Shown piece after piece: positions 25,851 to 35,925 of a stretch of DNA of 64,000 nt. Position 1 is the stretch's first letter; every line of letters begins with the position of its first letter. Position numbers and translations under genes: made by a program. Below the pieces are notes generated by a model that saw only the letters and a list, made by a program, of their open reading frames with translations, was not told the origin of the DNA and did not search any database. Location: NCBI GenBank assembly GCA_026706385.1, contig JAPOYV010000048.1:1-64000 (forward strand), written 5' to 3'. Source of the DNA: Gammaproteobacteria bacterium (lineage in GTDB: Bacteria; Pseudomonadota; Gammaproteobacteria; Pseudomonadales; Azotimanducaceae).

Positions 25851-26149
25851 GGCGGCGCGGCGTCCGAATGGCTCCCGGCCTCGTCATCGGATGCCCGGTC
25901 CCCGCGCTGGCGGCCCTGGCGCGCCGTCTCGAGTACGAAGATCTCCCAGATCGCGGGCGGGATCAAACCGATTCCGACGATCAGCAGGTGCACCGGATGG
26001 AGCTGCCAGCCGTTGTCGTAGAGCCAGAAGCCGCGCAGATCGAAATGCAGGTCGGTCCAGCCGATGAGGCCGAAGGTCGCGAGGGCCACCCCCAAGGTGA
26101 GCAGGCCGTAGCGGACGAGGTATCGAGCGGACGTAGGGGCGGCGGGCAT
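25847..26149 (-). CDS. Small two-helix membrane protein
   Basis: A 100-residue protein with two clear membrane helices (VRYGLLTLGVALATFGLIGW and LLIVGIGLIPPAIWEIFVL) joined by a short aromatic loop, with a charged C-terminal tail. I do not recognise a family. It is the first gene of a five-gene minus-strand series whose members overlap or nearly touch, which supports it being real. Confidence 0.65.
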   Translation of the reverse strand: MPAAPTSARYLVRYGLLTLGVALATFGLIGWTDLHFDLRGFWLYDNGWQLHPVHLLIVGIGLIPPAIWEIFVLETARQGRQRGDRASDDEAGSHSDAAPP

Positions 26150-26227
26150 GTCGTCGATCGAACAGGCATGTCAGGCGAACCGGCGCATTCTCGCACGGAA
26201 CCACGCCGGCTGGAGCCTTCGGAAGGG

Positions 26228-27175
26228 CTACGCGGGCGCACCCGCGCCGCGGGATGATCGGCTTCCCGTGCCGGCGAACACGTACGCCGCGCCGCGTTCG
26301 CGCATCCACGCGGCCGCGAACGCGCGGGCGTCGTAGCGACGGTCCACTGCGCCAGGCGGACCTGCCGGATCATTGACCCGCACCGTGCCCCCCTCGATGC
26401 CGCGCAGCAGAACGAGATGGCCACCGGTGGCGGGCATGGGACTGTTGGGCAGTTCCCCGGTCTGGAAGCGGACACTCGCCACGACCGGAACCTGGGCGGA
26501 CAAGGCTTGCCGGACGTCCTCCCAGGACGACATGAGTTCGACGCCACCGAGCCGGCCTCGTCGTGCTGCAGCCCACAGGTTCTGCGGCCAAACTCCGCAC
26601 AGGCCGGTTGGTCGATGCATGGCGCTCTGCACGAAGGCGCGGAACTCGGCATCGTCGGCGATTCCGAGTGCCATGGCGGTCGCCGTCGGCGAGCACGCCT
26701 GGCGGCTGATGGCGGCATCGAGAGTGGTCTGGCTGAGGCATGGCGCGCCAAGCACGGGCGTGTCAACCGGCACCGTTGTCGGCGCCTCGATGATCCGGGG
26801 GCGAATGCTGACGGTGAGCAGATAGACGGCCGGTGCACGTGCACGGCACTTGAGGCACAGGCGGACACTGGTTAGATCATCGCTCGTGTCGAAATAGTCC
26901 ACTGGGACGCCCACGCCGCGACCGCGCGACCGCATGAGTGCCTTGGCCCGATGGCCGAAGGCGGCGGTTTGAAAGCGGCCCGAATTGCAGCGTAGTTGAA
27001 GGGCGAACCGCTGGCGCGTCGACGTGCTGGCGAATCCGGCCGCTATGATATGGTCGGCCGGGATATCCGGCAGGTCGATGATCGCGTGGGCGGTGCCGAG
27101 GCGCCACGGCGCGGTGCCCGCCACTGGCAGCGGATAGTCCACTTCGGGCGATGCGAACCGAACGGAATAGGTCAA
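26228..27175 (-). CDS. C39-like cysteine peptidase family protein
   Basis: The C-terminal 150 residues match the peptidase C39-like fold (PF13529): the cysteine in SRQACSPTATAMALG, the histidine in TGGHLVLLRGIEG and the aspartate in RVNDPAGPPG. The N-terminal half (DYPLPVAGTAPWRLGTAHA and following) looks like a separate beta-rich domain. No signal peptide is clear. Start choice is poor: TTG 27175 gives 315 residues, while the open frame up to 27301 would overlap the divergent glutaredoxin-like gene. The physiological substrate is unknown; bacteriocin processing is unlikely because no ABC transporter is fused or adjacent. Confidence 0.75.
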   Translation of the reverse strand: MTYSVRFASPEVDYPLPVAGTAPWRLGTAHAIIDLPDIPADHIIAAGFASTSTRQRFALQLRCNSGRFQTAAFGHRAKALMRSRGRGVGVPVDYFDTSDDLTSVRLCLKCRARAPAVYLLTVSIRPRIIEAPTTVPVDTPVLGAPCLSQTTLDAAISRQACSPTATAMALGIADDAEFRAFVQSAMHRPTGLCGVWPQNLWAAARRGRLGGVELMSSWEDVRQALSAQVPVVASVRFQTGELPNSPMPATGGHLVLLRGIEGGTVRVNDPAGPPGAVDRRYDARAFAAAWMRERGAAYVFAGTGSRSSRGAGAPA

Positions 27176-27179
27176 CCCA

Positions 27180-27464
27180 TTGGTCAGAACGCCGGAATCC
27201 TTCCTTGAGCTCTTGGTGACGGCGTCGTGCGGCCGTTGCGACGACGCCTTGGATTGGCTGCTCAGTATGCCAGAACTCGCGGGCCGCACTCTTGTCACCA
27301 AGGACGTGGTGGAGGACGACGCCTTGTTGGACCGCTACGGGGAACGCGTGCCGGTGTTGCGCGTGGGCCACGCGGAACTCGACTGGCCATTCGACGCCGA
27401 CAGGCTGCGCCGTGTGTTGCTTAGGCCTAGCCCGACTTCTGCACCTCAAAACCGAGCGCGGTAG
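27180..27464 (+). CDS. Glutaredoxin-like (DUF836) protein
   Basis: A short thioredoxin-fold protein of up to 94 residues with a CxxC dithiol (ASCGRCDDALDWLL), then DVVEDDALLDRYGERVPVL, where the VP resembles the cis-proline loop, and WPFDADRLRRVL. This matches the glutaredoxin-like DUF836 family, which is probably involved in redox chemistry. Starts are ambiguous: TTG 27180, TTG 27213 or GTG 27216; the later ones put the CxxC where the family has it. It is divergent from the C39-like gene and overlaps the convergent DUF3883 gene by 19 bases. Confidence 0.75.
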   Translation: MVRTPESFLELLVTASCGRCDDALDWLLSMPELAGRTLVTKDVVEDDALLDRYGERVPVLRVGHAELDWPFDADRLRRVLLRPSPTSAPQNRAR

Positions 27465-28084
27465 CTTACCGGGTTCAATCGGACATGCCTGGCCACATCC
27501 CCGGGCAAGGTGAAGAGTTTCGGGTGCTCGCGGTAGTCGAAGACCCGATACAAATGGTAGGCAGGCGCTTTGGCTCGGGAGAACCGCAACTCGTTGGCGC
27601 TGATGTAGAACGGCGTCCGCCTGCCGTAACGCGTCGTCTTGACTTCGACGAACCGGTCGCGACCGGTGTCGTCGTACGAGTCGCGAGCCTCGTCGTGAAC
27701 AACGAGGGCGCGGTCTGGCCGCGGCACCAAGATTCCCAAGACGTCATTGAGAACAACCTGCTGCTGCGGGGTGGCGAGGTCGGCCCTCAACTGCTTAAGA
27801 AGCGGCTGCAATCTCGCCCCGACGACCTCGTGCAGCAACGCTTGGACGTTCCCACGCGGCTTGTACCCGGATATGTAGGGCAAGCCCATCCTGTCGAGGA
27901 CGGCACTGATGTTCGCATGCTTGAACTCAACCGCACTGCTCGACCGATCGTTCAACTTCGTCCGCAGTCGCCGGTTGTGATCTGTCTTCGTGTACGACTT
28001 GCCGCGCGACTCAAGAGACAGCATGTCCAGATAGTCCTGGACCGTTGCTTCTACCTCTTCTCGGCTCCAGTTGCGCGACGGCAT
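27446..28084 (-). CDS. DUF3883-domain protein, putative nuclease
   Basis: The 212-residue protein has an N-terminal region (NWSREEVEATVQDYLDML, then VEFKHANISAVLDRMGLP) that I recall from restriction-like proteins, and a C-terminal DUF3883 region. There FVEVKTT (E147-V-K149) after a D-rich loop resembles the PD-(D/E)xK nuclease core. DUF3883 is often found in defence or restriction contexts. No methyltransferase or helicase accompanies it here, so it stands alone. The bases around it look less GC-rich than its neighbours, consistent with transfer. Catalytic activity is inferred from motif only. ATG 28084 was chosen because the longer frame adds unrelated residues. Confidence 0.72.
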   Translation of the reverse strand: MPSRNWSREEVEATVQDYLDMLSLESRGKSYTKTDHNRRLRTKLNDRSSSAVEFKHANISAVLDRMGLPYISGYKPRGNVQALLHEVVGARLQPLLKQLRADLATPQQQVVLNDVLGILVPRPDRALVVHDEARDSYDDTGRDRFVEVKTTRYGRRTPFYISANELRFSRAKAPAYHLYRVFDYREHPKLFTLPGDVARHVRLNPVSYRARF

Positions 28085-28325
28085 GGGCAAATCGTACACA
28101 ACTGAACGAACTGGTTGCTCGGTCCGACCTGTACCTCCCCACGGTGCCAAACCAGCGCTGACCACCAAGTACCGAAACGAACGTCGCGATCAATCAGGTA
28201 CTCGGCGGGCCAAATGCCTCCAGGCGACGTCCATGGGGAAGGCGTACGACTCTAACTCCCAATCCTCCGCCTCGGCGCGCCCCATGTGCGACTCACTCTA
28301 CCGTGGCGCCGTCGTTTGGTTCGCG

Positions 28326-29165
28326 TCACTCCGAGCCGGTAGCGGCGCCATCAGGACGCGACGGGTTCGTGGGTGCCGCGAACGGCTCGGGCAGACGGAA
28401 GAAGCGGGCCGCGTTCGCGTGCGTCAGGCGCTCGATGTCCGCCGTTTCCGCGCCCCGGCATTCCGCCACGCGCCGGGCAACCCAGCCGAGGAACGCGGGC
28501 TCGTTGCGCCGGGAGCGCGGCCGAGGCGTCATGGTGCGTGGCAGGAGATAGGGCGCGTCGGTCTCGATCAGCAACCTGTCGTCGGGGATTCGGGACACGA
28601 GGCCAGCGAGGTCGCGCCCGCGGCGCTCGTCGCAGACCCAACCGGTGATGCCGATGTGCCAGCCATCGTCCAGGTAGCCCTCGAGATCCTCCGCGGTGCC
28701 CGTGAAACAGTGAATGACGCAGTCGCTCAAGCCCGAACGGTAGTCGGCGAGAATCGTCCGCGTGTCGCCGCCGGATTCGCGGTCGTGCACGAACAACGGC
28801 TTGCCCGTTTCCACCGCCAGTTCGACCTGGCGTCGAAATACGCGGCGCTGTTCCGGCCGCGGCGAGTAGTCGCGGTGGTAGTCGAGGCCGGTCTCACCGA
28901 TGGCGACGACGGCCGGGCAGCAGGAGAGGCGCGCCAACTCGCCCGCCCAACCGGGTTCCGCGTCGGCGGCGTCGTGGGGATGGACGCCCGCAGTCGCGAA
29001 CAGCGCCGATCTTGCCTCGGCGAGCGCGAGCGCCGCTCGGCTGCCCCGGACGCTGGTGCCGGTGACCACGATGGCTGCGACGTCCGCCGCATGCGCTCGC
29101 TCGAGCACGTCCTCGCAGTCGTCGGCGAAGGCGGCATTGGTCAGATTGGCGCCGATGTCGATCAC
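28326..29165 (-). CDS. tatD: TatD-family metal-dependent DNase
   Basis: A 279-residue TIM-barrel hydrolase. The start MIDIGANLTNAAFADD matches TatD rather than its paralogues YcfH or YjjV. Metal-site segments follow: TAGVHPHDA, VAIGETGLDYHRDY, PLFVHDRESGG, VIHCFTGTAEDLEGYL and LLIETDAPYLLPR. TatD has 3'-5' exonuclease activity and is linked to DNA repair. GTG 29165 overlaps the slt stop (GTGA), so it is translated behind slt. Confidence 0.92.
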   Translation of the reverse strand: MIDIGANLTNAAFADDCEDVLERAHAADVAAIVVTGTSVRGSRAALALAEARSALFATAGVHPHDAADAEPGWAGELARLSCCPAVVAIGETGLDYHRDYSPRPEQRRVFRRQVELAVETGKPLFVHDRESGGDTRTILADYRSGLSDCVIHCFTGTAEDLEGYLDDGWHIGITGWVCDERRGRDLAGLVSRIPDDRLLIETDAPYLLPRTMTPRPRSRRNEPAFLGWVARRVAECRGAETADIERLTHANAARFFRLPEPFAAPTNPSRPDGAATGSE

Positions 29166-31165
29166 GGGATTCGGCGTTCGTGTTCCGCGAGTACGCTGGG
29201 CGTCTTGCCAAGCAGCCGATCGTAGATATGGTTGAAGGCGATTACGCCCTTGACGTAGTCGCGGGTCTCCCGGAACGGGATGCGTTCGATCCAGACATCC
29301 GTCGGCATGCCCTCGGCGTCCTTGACCCATCGCTTCACGCGGTGCTCACCCGCGTTGTACGCCGCGGCGACCAAGGCCCGGTGACGGTTGTACCGCGCCA
29401 TCAGGGCCGCGAGGTGATGGGAGGCTAGGCGGACGTTGGCGTCGGGGTCGACGAGATCGCGGTTGCTCGGGGTGCCGACGCGAATACGGTTCGCGATCAA
29501 CCGCGCGGTGGACGGCATCAACTGCATCAGGCCGCGGGCACCGGCCACCGAGACGGCCTTCGGGTTGAAGGCGCTTTCCTGGCGCGAGACGGCAAGCAGG
29601 AGGGCGACGGGCAGGTTCACATTCGTCGCGTGGCGGCGGTAGATGGTCAAGTAGGGCATCGGAAAGCGGAAGCGCACCATGTCCAGCAGCTCCGCATCGC
29701 GGGCACCGAAGATCGCCTGCTCGATCCAGCCGATCCGACTGGTCAGTTCGACGAGGAGACGTTGTTCCGACTCACCGAGGGTGGCCGCGGCAAAGCGCCA
29801 TTCGCGTCGGGCGTTGACCAAGTCGCCCACTGCGTGCAACTCCACCATCCTCCGGACGGTGGGCACCGCAAGCAGGGCCCGTTCCGCGCTCGGGTCGTCG
29901 CGTGCCGGCAGGGCGTTCAAGGCGGGCGTTGCGCCGATGCGGTCGGCTGCCAGGAAACCGTAGTAATTGCGGCTTGCGGCCGCGGCCGTGAGGTGCTCCC
30001 GGCCGTTGGCGTCGCCGGCGGCGACCAGCGCCCGCCCGAGCCAGTACCGCCATTGGGGCGTCGCGTGCAAGGCGTTCGGCAAGGCGCCGACCCAACGCGC
30101 TGCGGCTTCCCAATGCTGATTGTGTATCAGGGCTCGCGCGATGTGTTCGACCGCCGCTGTGGAGAAGTCTTCGGGAGCATCCGCCGGCACGACGCCCCCG
30201 TCGGCACTGGCTGCGGTCAGCCATTCATGGATGTAGCGCTTGTCGGCCACCGAGAATGCATAGTCGCCTTGAGCCTTGCGCCACAGGTTGAACGCGCTCT
30301 CGGGTTGCTCCTCGGCGTAGCGTAAGAGGCCGTGGCGTAGAGCGCGGCGACCGCCGTCGGTGTCGGGAAACCTGGCCAGCGAGCGCACTGTCCTGGGGCG
30401 CACATGGGCGTCGTAGTAGAGTCGGCCCGCATCGGCGTTGGCCGCGTTGAAGAAGCGGAGCAGGTAGCGCCCTAGACTGACCTCATTGGCGTCGAGCGCG
30501 AGTGCCAGTCGCTCCCACACGGCATCCTGGTCCAAGTGCCCGCCGGCAATCCAGACCTCGAAAAGGGGGTCGCACGTCTTCGGCTGCGACTCTGGCGCGA
30601 CCCAGAGATCGCGGACCTGCTTGAGTGCGGCCTCCCGCTCCCCGGACCGGTACAGCGCACGAACATAGTTGCACCGCGCGGCGGCGCTCTCGCTGGGTTC
30701 GTAGTTGGCGAGGTAGACGTTCCACCGACCGCGTCGGACCTGGGCGTTCAACCACTGGCGGTAGAACCGTTCGCCGATGGGCGACTCTGCGAACCGTTGG
30801 CGCAATTCGTGGGCACGCTTGGCACCCATAGTCCCCATGCGGCCTTGGGCTTGGTAGTAGTCGAGATAGACCTTCAGCGGATAGTCGTCGAGTTTGGCCG
30901 CGGTGCGCCGGAACTCGCGGCTGCGCCCGGCCCGCAAGGCGGCGACGGCGCTCTTGTAGTCCAGCCGGGCGTCGTAGAGACCGTCCTGGTCGAGAAGCGG
31001 CGCGGGTCCGCCGACATCGCCCGTGTGCCCGGCGAGAGCACACAGCACGGCGACGACGGCACCTGCCAGCGCTTGCCGGCGGCGCAAGAAAAGAAACTCA
31101 GTAGCCGCTAGTCTGACGAGCACCGTCCATGGCACCGGGGAGCGCGAGGGGTTTGCCCCTCGCAT
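29162..31165 (-). CDS. slt: Soluble lytic murein transglycosylase
   Basis: The 667-residue periplasmic enzyme cleaves peptidoglycan glycan strands to 1,6-anhydro products. A hydrophobic signal segment (ALAGAVVAVLCALAG) precedes a long superhelical U-domain. The C-terminal SLT domain has the catalytic Glu at about residue 530 (SRQESAFNP), then GLMQLMPSTA and AAYNAGEHRVKRW. Slt70 of E. coli has a similar length and plan. The first ATG (31165) lies within a copy of the palindromic repeat described at 31131-31170, so the first dozen residues may not be genuine; GTG or TTG codons further in, before the signal, are alternatives. Confidence 0.92.
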   Translation of the reverse strand: MRGANPSRSPVPWTVLVRLAATEFLFLRRRQALAGAVVAVLCALAGHTGDVGGPAPLLDQDGLYDARLDYKSAVAALRAGRSREFRRTAAKLDDYPLKVYLDYYQAQGRMGTMGAKRAHELRQRFAESPIGERFYRQWLNAQVRRGRWNVYLANYEPSESAAARCNYVRALYRSGEREAALKQVRDLWVAPESQPKTCDPLFEVWIAGGHLDQDAVWERLALALDANEVSLGRYLLRFFNAANADAGRLYYDAHVRPRTVRSLARFPDTDGGRRALRHGLLRYAEEQPESAFNLWRKAQGDYAFSVADKRYIHEWLTAASADGGVVPADAPEDFSTAAVEHIARALIHNQHWEAAARWVGALPNALHATPQWRYWLGRALVAAGDANGREHLTAAAASRNYYGFLAADRIGATPALNALPARDDPSAERALLAVPTVRRMVELHAVGDLVNARREWRFAAATLGESEQRLLVELTSRIGWIEQAIFGARDAELLDMVRFRFPMPYLTIYRRHATNVNLPVALLLAVSRQESAFNPKAVSVAGARGLMQLMPSTARLIANRIRVGTPSNRDLVDPDANVRLASHHLAALMARYNRHRALVAAAYNAGEHRVKRWVKDAEGMPTDVWIERIPFRETRDYVKGVIAFNHIYDRLLGKTPSVLAEHERRIP

Positions 31166-31170
31166 GCAAG
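31131..31170. repeat. Short-form palindromic repeat at the slt 5' end
   Basis: Positions 31135-31164 carry the same core as the 45-nt short form in hrpA, including the hairpin GCGAGGGG-TTT-GCCCCTCGC, with one base changed in the loop. The flanks (31131-31134 and 31165-31170) match less well. The copy contains the first ATG of slt on the minus strand. It lies between slt and the stress-protein gene. Confidence 0.75.
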
Positions 31171-31209
31171 GCCCCCTCGAGTTGTGTTTCTGCCACTCTG
31201 CGGTGGCTC

Positions 31210-31665
31210 CTAGCTGTCGTCATCGGGTACGTCGCGACCGACGCGGACCGCCAGCACGTCGCACGACGCGCCGTGCAGGACGCCGTTCGCGGTTGACCCG
31301 AGCAGCAGGGCGAGGCCATGGCGACCGTGGCTGCCAACGACGATCAGGTCCATCGACTCGTCCTCCGCGATTCGGTGGATCTCGCTCTCGGGGCGGCCGA
31401 AGACCAGGTGACGTTGTTCTTCCGGGATGCCGAAGCTGGCCGCGAAGTCGGCGAGGTGCGAGCGCGCCTGTTCGTGAATCTGGTCCTGCACGGTCGACAG
31501 GTCCATAGGAATGTCGCCGCCGTAAGCGAGGCTCAACGGTTCGATGACGTGCACGATGTGCAACTCGGCAGCCGAGGAGGTGGCCAGGGCGTTGGCGCGC
31601 GTCGCCACGCGGCGGCATTCTTCGGTGAGATCGACGGCGAGCAGGATTCGGCGGTAATCAGCCAT
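31210..31665 (-). CDS. Universal stress protein (UspA family)
   Basis: A 151-residue UspA-fold protein. The start YRRILLAVDLTEECRRV and C-terminal VVGSHGRHGLALLLGSTA give the ATP-binding pattern G-2x-G-9x-G-S, indicating the nucleotide-binding subgroup. Such proteins help cells survive stress; the mechanism is not defined. ATG 31665 has a good GGGAGG site about eight bases upstream. The longer open frame to 32349 overlaps the divergent gene and is not coding. Confidence 0.92.
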   Translation of the reverse strand: MADYRRILLAVDLTEECRRVATRANALATSSAAELHIVHVIEPLSLAYGGDIPMDLSTVQDQIHEQARSHLADFAASFGIPEEQRHLVFGRPESEIHRIAEDESMDLIVVGSHGRHGLALLLGSTANGVLHGASCDVLAVRVGRDVPDDDS

Positions 31666-31821
31666 GTCCTTTGCCTCCCGGGCTTGCCACCAGCAGAGAT
31701 TCGGCGCGACCATACACCACACCTCAACGCGGCCACAATAGCGAGCCGTGTCCCACGCGAGACGCGACGCTTGGCTGGCGCCGACCGGTGAGGCAACAGC
31801 CTCGCAAAGGCCACGAAGCGC

Positions 31822-32388
31822 ATGGTTTGGATTGTCATCGCCTTGGTTCTGATCGCCGCCGTCGGACCGGTTTTCTACCTGATGCCGTCCAAGTCGAGTC
31901 GGCGCCAAGCGGCGCTCAGGACAGCGGCCCGACAGGCTGGCTTGGTCGTGGAGGTTGGGAGTGTCCCGAAGCTCGACGCCGATGCGACGGAGCGAGTGTC
32001 CTCGGGCGGCGCGCCCCGCGATGCCAAGATCGACTGCGCGGTCTACCGCCTGCCCCTGGCCCGCAGGCTCGTGCACGCACCGCGCTGGATGCTCTTGAAG
32101 TCGGCCCGGGAGAACCGGTTTCTCGACGGTTGGACGACGCTGACACCGCCCGTTGCCGTGCCGGTCGAAAGAGCGGCCTATTGGCGCGAGATCGCGGGGA
32201 TCGTCGATGCCTTGCCCGGGAGCTGCGTTGCGGTGGAAGCCGGGCGGCAGACGGTAAGCTGGTACGGCACGGAACGGCTTGGCGGCACGGATCCGGACAC
32301 TCTTGCGCAAGGGATTCGCGACGGTCTGGAGAGGCTCGCCAAGGTCCACGAACGGATCGAACGGACGGCGAGCAGGCAGCGGTGTTAG
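31822..32388 (+). CDS. Membrane-anchored protein of unknown function
   Basis: The 188-residue protein begins with one membrane helix ([19 protein letters not shown]), followed by a basic segment and a soluble domain ([49 protein letters not shown]). I believe a similar short gene accompanies topA in Pseudomonas and related genera, but I cannot name a function. It is 130 bases upstream of topA on the same strand. The open frame and the hydrophobic start are convincing; everything about its role is unknown. Confidence 0.7.
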   Translation: MVWIVIALVLIAAVGPVFYLMPSKSSRRQAALRTAARQAGLVVEVGSVPKLDADATERVSSGGAPRDAKIDCAVYRLPLARRLVHAPRWMLLKSARENRFLDGWTTLTPPVAVPVERAAYWREIAGIVDALPGSCVAVEAGRQTVSWYGTERLGGTDPDTLAQGIRDGLERLAKVHERIERTASRQRC

Positions 32389-32521
32389 GCGGGCGGGTTG
32401 CGCGGTCGCGGTTGACAGCCGCGAAAACGGGCGTATATATGCGCCGCCGAAGTTCGCGTCGTCGCGCGCAAGTCAAGAAGGACGTCCGTCCAACAACAAA
32501 ATAAACACAACAAGGAGAGCC

Positions 32522-35224
32522 ATGGCCCGTTCGCTGGTCATCGTCGAGTCGGCCACCAAGGCACCGACCATCAACCGCTACCTCGGGCGCGACTTCGTCG
32601 TGAAGTCGAGCGCCGGGCACGTGCGCGACCTGCCGGTGGGCGGTCGTGCGAGCGATCCGCAACAGCGCGTCAAGGAAGCGGCGAAGACCCGAAAGCTGTC
32701 GCCCCGGAAGAAGGCCGAGTACCGCGCCAAGCGCGCGCGGACGCAGTTGGTTGAGCGCATGGGCGTGGACCCGGACCACGGTTGGGCGGCCAACTACGAG
32801 GTGATCCCGGGCAAGGAGAAGGTCGTCAAGGAACTCAAGGGTCTCGCCGCGCGATCCGAGCGCGTGTACTTGGCGACCGACCTCGACCGCGAGGGGGAAG
32901 CGATCGCGTGGCACCTGATGGAAGTGCTCGGCGGCCCCCGCGAGCGTTATCGGCGCGTGGTGTTCAACGAGATCACCCGTCGTGCCGTGGAGGAGGCCTT
33001 CGCGGATCCCGGCGAGGTGGACATCGATCGCGTCAACGCCCAGCAAGCGCGCCGCTTCCTCGACCGTGTGGTCGGATTCGAAGTGTCGCCGCTCTTGTGG
33101 TCGAAGGTTGCCCGCGGCCTTTCGGCGGGACGCGTGCAGTCGGTGGCCGTGCGACTGATCGTCGACCGGGAGCGCGAGATCCGGGCCTTCGAACCGCAGG
33201 AGTACTGGGACGTGTTTGCCGACCTCCTGCGGGCGGGTGAGGCGGACACCGTCCGTTTCCAGGTCGTGAAGGAAAACGACGCGGAGTTCCGGCCCGGCGA
33301 CAAGGCGGCAGCGGACGACGCGGTGTCGCGGTTGCGTGAGCGCGCGTTCGCCGTGACCGATCGCGAAGAGCGCAAGACGACCACGCGCCCCGGCGCGCCG
33401 TTCATTACGTCGACCCTGCAGCAGGCGGCCTCAACCCGGCTGCGTTTCAGCGTGCGCAAGACCATGAACCTGGCGCAGCGGCTGTACGAAGCCGGACACA
33501 TCACCTACATGCGGACCGACTCGACCAGCATCTCCACGGACGCCCTGAATGCTGTTCGCGACCATATCGGCGAGGCTTACGGCGACCGCTACCTTCCAGA
33601 GTCGCCGAACCGTTATGCCAGCAAGTCGACGGCGCAGGAGGCCCACGAAGCGATCCGGCCGACGGCATTGGCTGGCCAGGCGGCGGTGCGCGACATGGAG
33701 CCCGACGCACGGCGTCTCTACGACCTGATCTGGCGGCAGTTCGTGGCCTCGCAAATGACCCGCGCGGAGTACTTGGCGACCACCGTGACTGTCATGGCCG
33801 GCGAATTCGAACTGCGCGTGCGTGGCCGCGTCCTGCAGTTCGACGGCCACACCCGCGTGCAGCCGCCGTTGGCGCGCGGCGGCGAGGACACTCCGCTTCC
33901 GGACTTCGTAGACGGCGAGGCCCTCGCGCTCGCTGATGTGGACGCGGTGCAGCACTTCACGCGGCCACCGCCACGCTACGGCGAGGCGAGCTTGGTGCGC
34001 GAACTCGAGAGGCGAGGCATCGGGCGGCCGTCGACCTACGTGCCGATCGTGTCGACCATCCAGGAACGCGGCTACGTGACGCTCAACAACCGCCAGTTCC
34101 ACGCGGAGCGCATCGGGGAGTTGGTGACCGACCGCTTGATCGAGAGCTTCCCGGATTTGCTCGACTATTCGTTCACCGCGGACATGGAAGGCGACCTCGA
34201 CCAGGTCGCCGACGGCAAGCGCCAGTGGCGCAGCTTGCTCGACAGCTTCTACAGCGACTTCTCCGACAAGCTCGAAACGGCGCGCGGCGCGGACGGGATG
34301 CGTCCGAATGCGCCGACGGACACCGATGTTGCCTGCACCAAATGCGGTCGTCCGATGCAGATTCGCACGGCGAGCACGGGCGTCTTCCTCGGTTGCTCCG
34401 GCTACGGCTTGAGTCCGAAGGAACGCTGCACCAACACCGCCAACCTCGTCCCCGGCGAGGAGGCCTTGGACGTCGACAAAGATGCCGAGGCGGAGTCGAA
34501 GCTGCTTCGGGCCAAGCGCAAGTGTCCGAAGTGCGCAACGCCCATGGACAGCTACCTGATCGATGAATCGCGCAAGCTGCACATCTGCGGAAACAACCCG
34601 GACTGTGCCGGGTTCGAGGTGGAGCAGGGCGAGTTTCGCATCAAGGGCTATGACGGCCCGGTGATCGACTGCGACAAGTGCGGTGCGCAGATGCAGCTCA
34701 AGTCGGGCCGCTTCGGCAAGTACTTCGGCTGTACCAACGAGGCCTGCAGGAATACGCGAAAGCTGCTACGCAACGGTCAGCCGGCGCCCCCGAAGGCCGA
34801 TCCCGTGCCGATGCCCGAGTTGCGCTGCGAACGGGTGGACGACCACTACGTGCTACGAGACGGTGCAGCGGGGATCTTCCTCGCCGCCAGTCAGTTTCCC
34901 AAGCATCGCGAGACCCGTGCCCCGTTGGTGTCGGAGTTGAAGGCGCACGGCAACGAACTCGATCCGAAGTTCGCCTACCTGCTCGAAGCACCGGAGGTGG
35001 ACGGCGCGGGGAATCCGGCGACGGTGCGTTTCTCGCGCAGGACGCGCGAGCAGTACGTCGCGACCGAGAAGGGCGGCAAGCCGACCGGATGGAGCGCACA
35101 CTACGGCGACGGGCGCTGGACGGAGCGCACAGCGACGAAACCGGCCAAGCCGAAAGCCCGACGGAAGGCGAAAGCCAAACCGAAGGCGAGGAAGCGGTCG
35201 CGGCCCGCGAGCGGGAAGCGTTAA
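32522..35224 (+). CDS. topA: DNA topoisomerase I
   Basis: The 900-residue type IA enzyme relaxes negative supercoils. The Toprim domain comes first ([17 protein letters not shown], and later [14 protein letters not shown]). The active-site tyrosine is Y329 in [11 protein letters not shown], close to Y319 of E. coli. Near the C-terminus three zinc-ribbon-like modules show paired cysteines ([22 protein letters not shown]), followed by a long basic Lys/Arg/Ala tail. ATG 32522 follows an AAGGAGAG site. Length is slightly above E. coli's 865. Confidence 0.97.
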   Translation: MARSLVIVESATKAPTINRYLGRDFVVKSSAGHVRDLPVGGRASDPQQRVKEAAKTRKLSPRKKAEYRAKRARTQLVERMGVDPDHGWAANYEVIPGKEKVVKELKGLAARSERVYLATDLDREGEAIAWHLMEVLGGPRERYRRVVFNEITRRAVEEAFADPGEVDIDRVNAQQARRFLDRVVGFEVSPLLWSKVARGLSAGRVQSVAVRLIVDREREIRAFEPQEYWDVFADLLRAGEADTVRFQVVKENDAEFRPGDKAAADDAVSRLRERAFAVTDREERKTTTRPGAPFITSTLQQAASTRLRFSVRKTMNLAQRLYEAGHITYMRTDSTSISTDALNAVRDHIGEAYGDRYLPESPNRYASKSTAQEAHEAIRPTALAGQAAVRDMEPDARRLYDLIWRQFVASQMTRAEYLATTVTVMAGEFELRVRGRVLQFDGHTRVQPPLARGGEDTPLPDFVDGEALALADVDAVQHFTRPPPRYGEASLVRELERRGIGRPSTYVPIVSTIQERGYVTLNNRQFHAERIGELVTDRLIESFPDLLDYSFTADMEGDLDQVADGKRQWRSLLDSFYSDFSDKLETARGADGMRPNAPTDTDVACTKCGRPMQIRTASTGVFLGCSGYGLSPKERCTNTANLVPGEEALDVDKDAEAESKLLRAKRKCPKCATPMDSYLIDESRKLHICGNNPDCAGFEVEQGEFRIKGYDGPVIDCDKCGAQMQLKSGRFGKYFGCTNEACRNTRKLLRNGQPAPPKADPVPMPELRCERVDDHYVLRDGAAGIFLAASQFPKHRETRAPLVSELKAHGNELDPKFAYLLEAPEVDGAGNPATVRFSRRTREQYVATEKGGKPTGWSAHYGDGRWTERTATKPAKPKARRKAKAKPKARKRSRPASGKR

Positions 35225-35291
35225 CGCAAGGCGCGCCGCGAAGCAGCGACGGCCCGGGGTAATCGCCTTCCGCTTGGCGTCCCCGGAGTGC

Positions 35292-35897
35292 CTACATGCT
35301 GCGGCGTAGGACGCCGACGCTCAATCCCTCGATTGTGAAGGCCTGGGTGGCGAGGTCCACCTCGATGGGTGCGTAGTCCGCGTTCTCGGCGATCAAGAGC
35401 AGTCGGCGCCTCGACTTGCGGCGCAGCCGTTTGACGGTTACCTCGTCCTCGATGCGCGCGACGATGATGTCGCCGGAGCGGGCAACCTGCGTCTTGTGAA
35501 CCGCCAAGAGGTCGCCATCAAGGATGCCGACGTCGATCATGCTGTCGCCGCGCACCCGTAGCAGGAAGTCGGCGGCGGGTCGAAACATCTCGGGCGGAAC
35601 GTCGCAGGTCTCCTCGATGTGCTCGGCGGCGAGGATCGGCGCGCCGGCGGCGACCTGGCCGACGACAGGCAGGCCGTCGGGCTCCGACACGGGTAGGCGA
35701 ATGCCCCGGGATGTGCCCGGGATCACCTCGATCGCGCCTTTGCGTGCGAGGGCCTTCAAATGTTCCTCGGCGGCGTTCGGTGACTTGAAGCCGAGATCTC
35801 GCGCGATGTCCGCGCGGGTCGGCGGGTAGCCGCTCTCGGCGATGTGCGCTTTGACCAGCGCGAGGACTTCCTGTTGGCGGGCGGTGAGCTTCTTCAT
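35292..35897 (-). CDS. lexA: SOS-response repressor LexA
   Basis: The 201-residue regulator represses DNA-damage genes until RecA filaments trigger its self-cleavage. The winged-helix DNA-binding domain ([40 protein letters not shown]) is followed by the cleavage bond A84-G85 ([10 protein letters not shown]), nucleophile S119 (RGDSMIDVG) and general base K156 (VTVKRLRR), the same numbers as in E. coli. A LexA box lies 28 bases upstream of ATG 35897, so autorepression is expected. It is convergent with topA and divergent from mscS. Confidence 0.97.
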   Translation of the reverse strand: MKKLTARQQEVLALVKAHIAESGYPPTRADIARDLGFKSPNAAEEHLKALARKGAIEVIPGTSRGIRLPVSEPDGLPVVGQVAAGAPILAAEHIEETCDVPPEMFRPAADFLLRVRGDSMIDVGILDGDLLAVHKTQVARSGDIIVARIEDEVTVKRLRRKSRRRLLLIAENADYAPIEVDLATQAFTIEGLSVGVLRRSM

Positions 35898-35925
35898 CGA
35901 GAGCCTGTGTATCCATCCACTTAGG

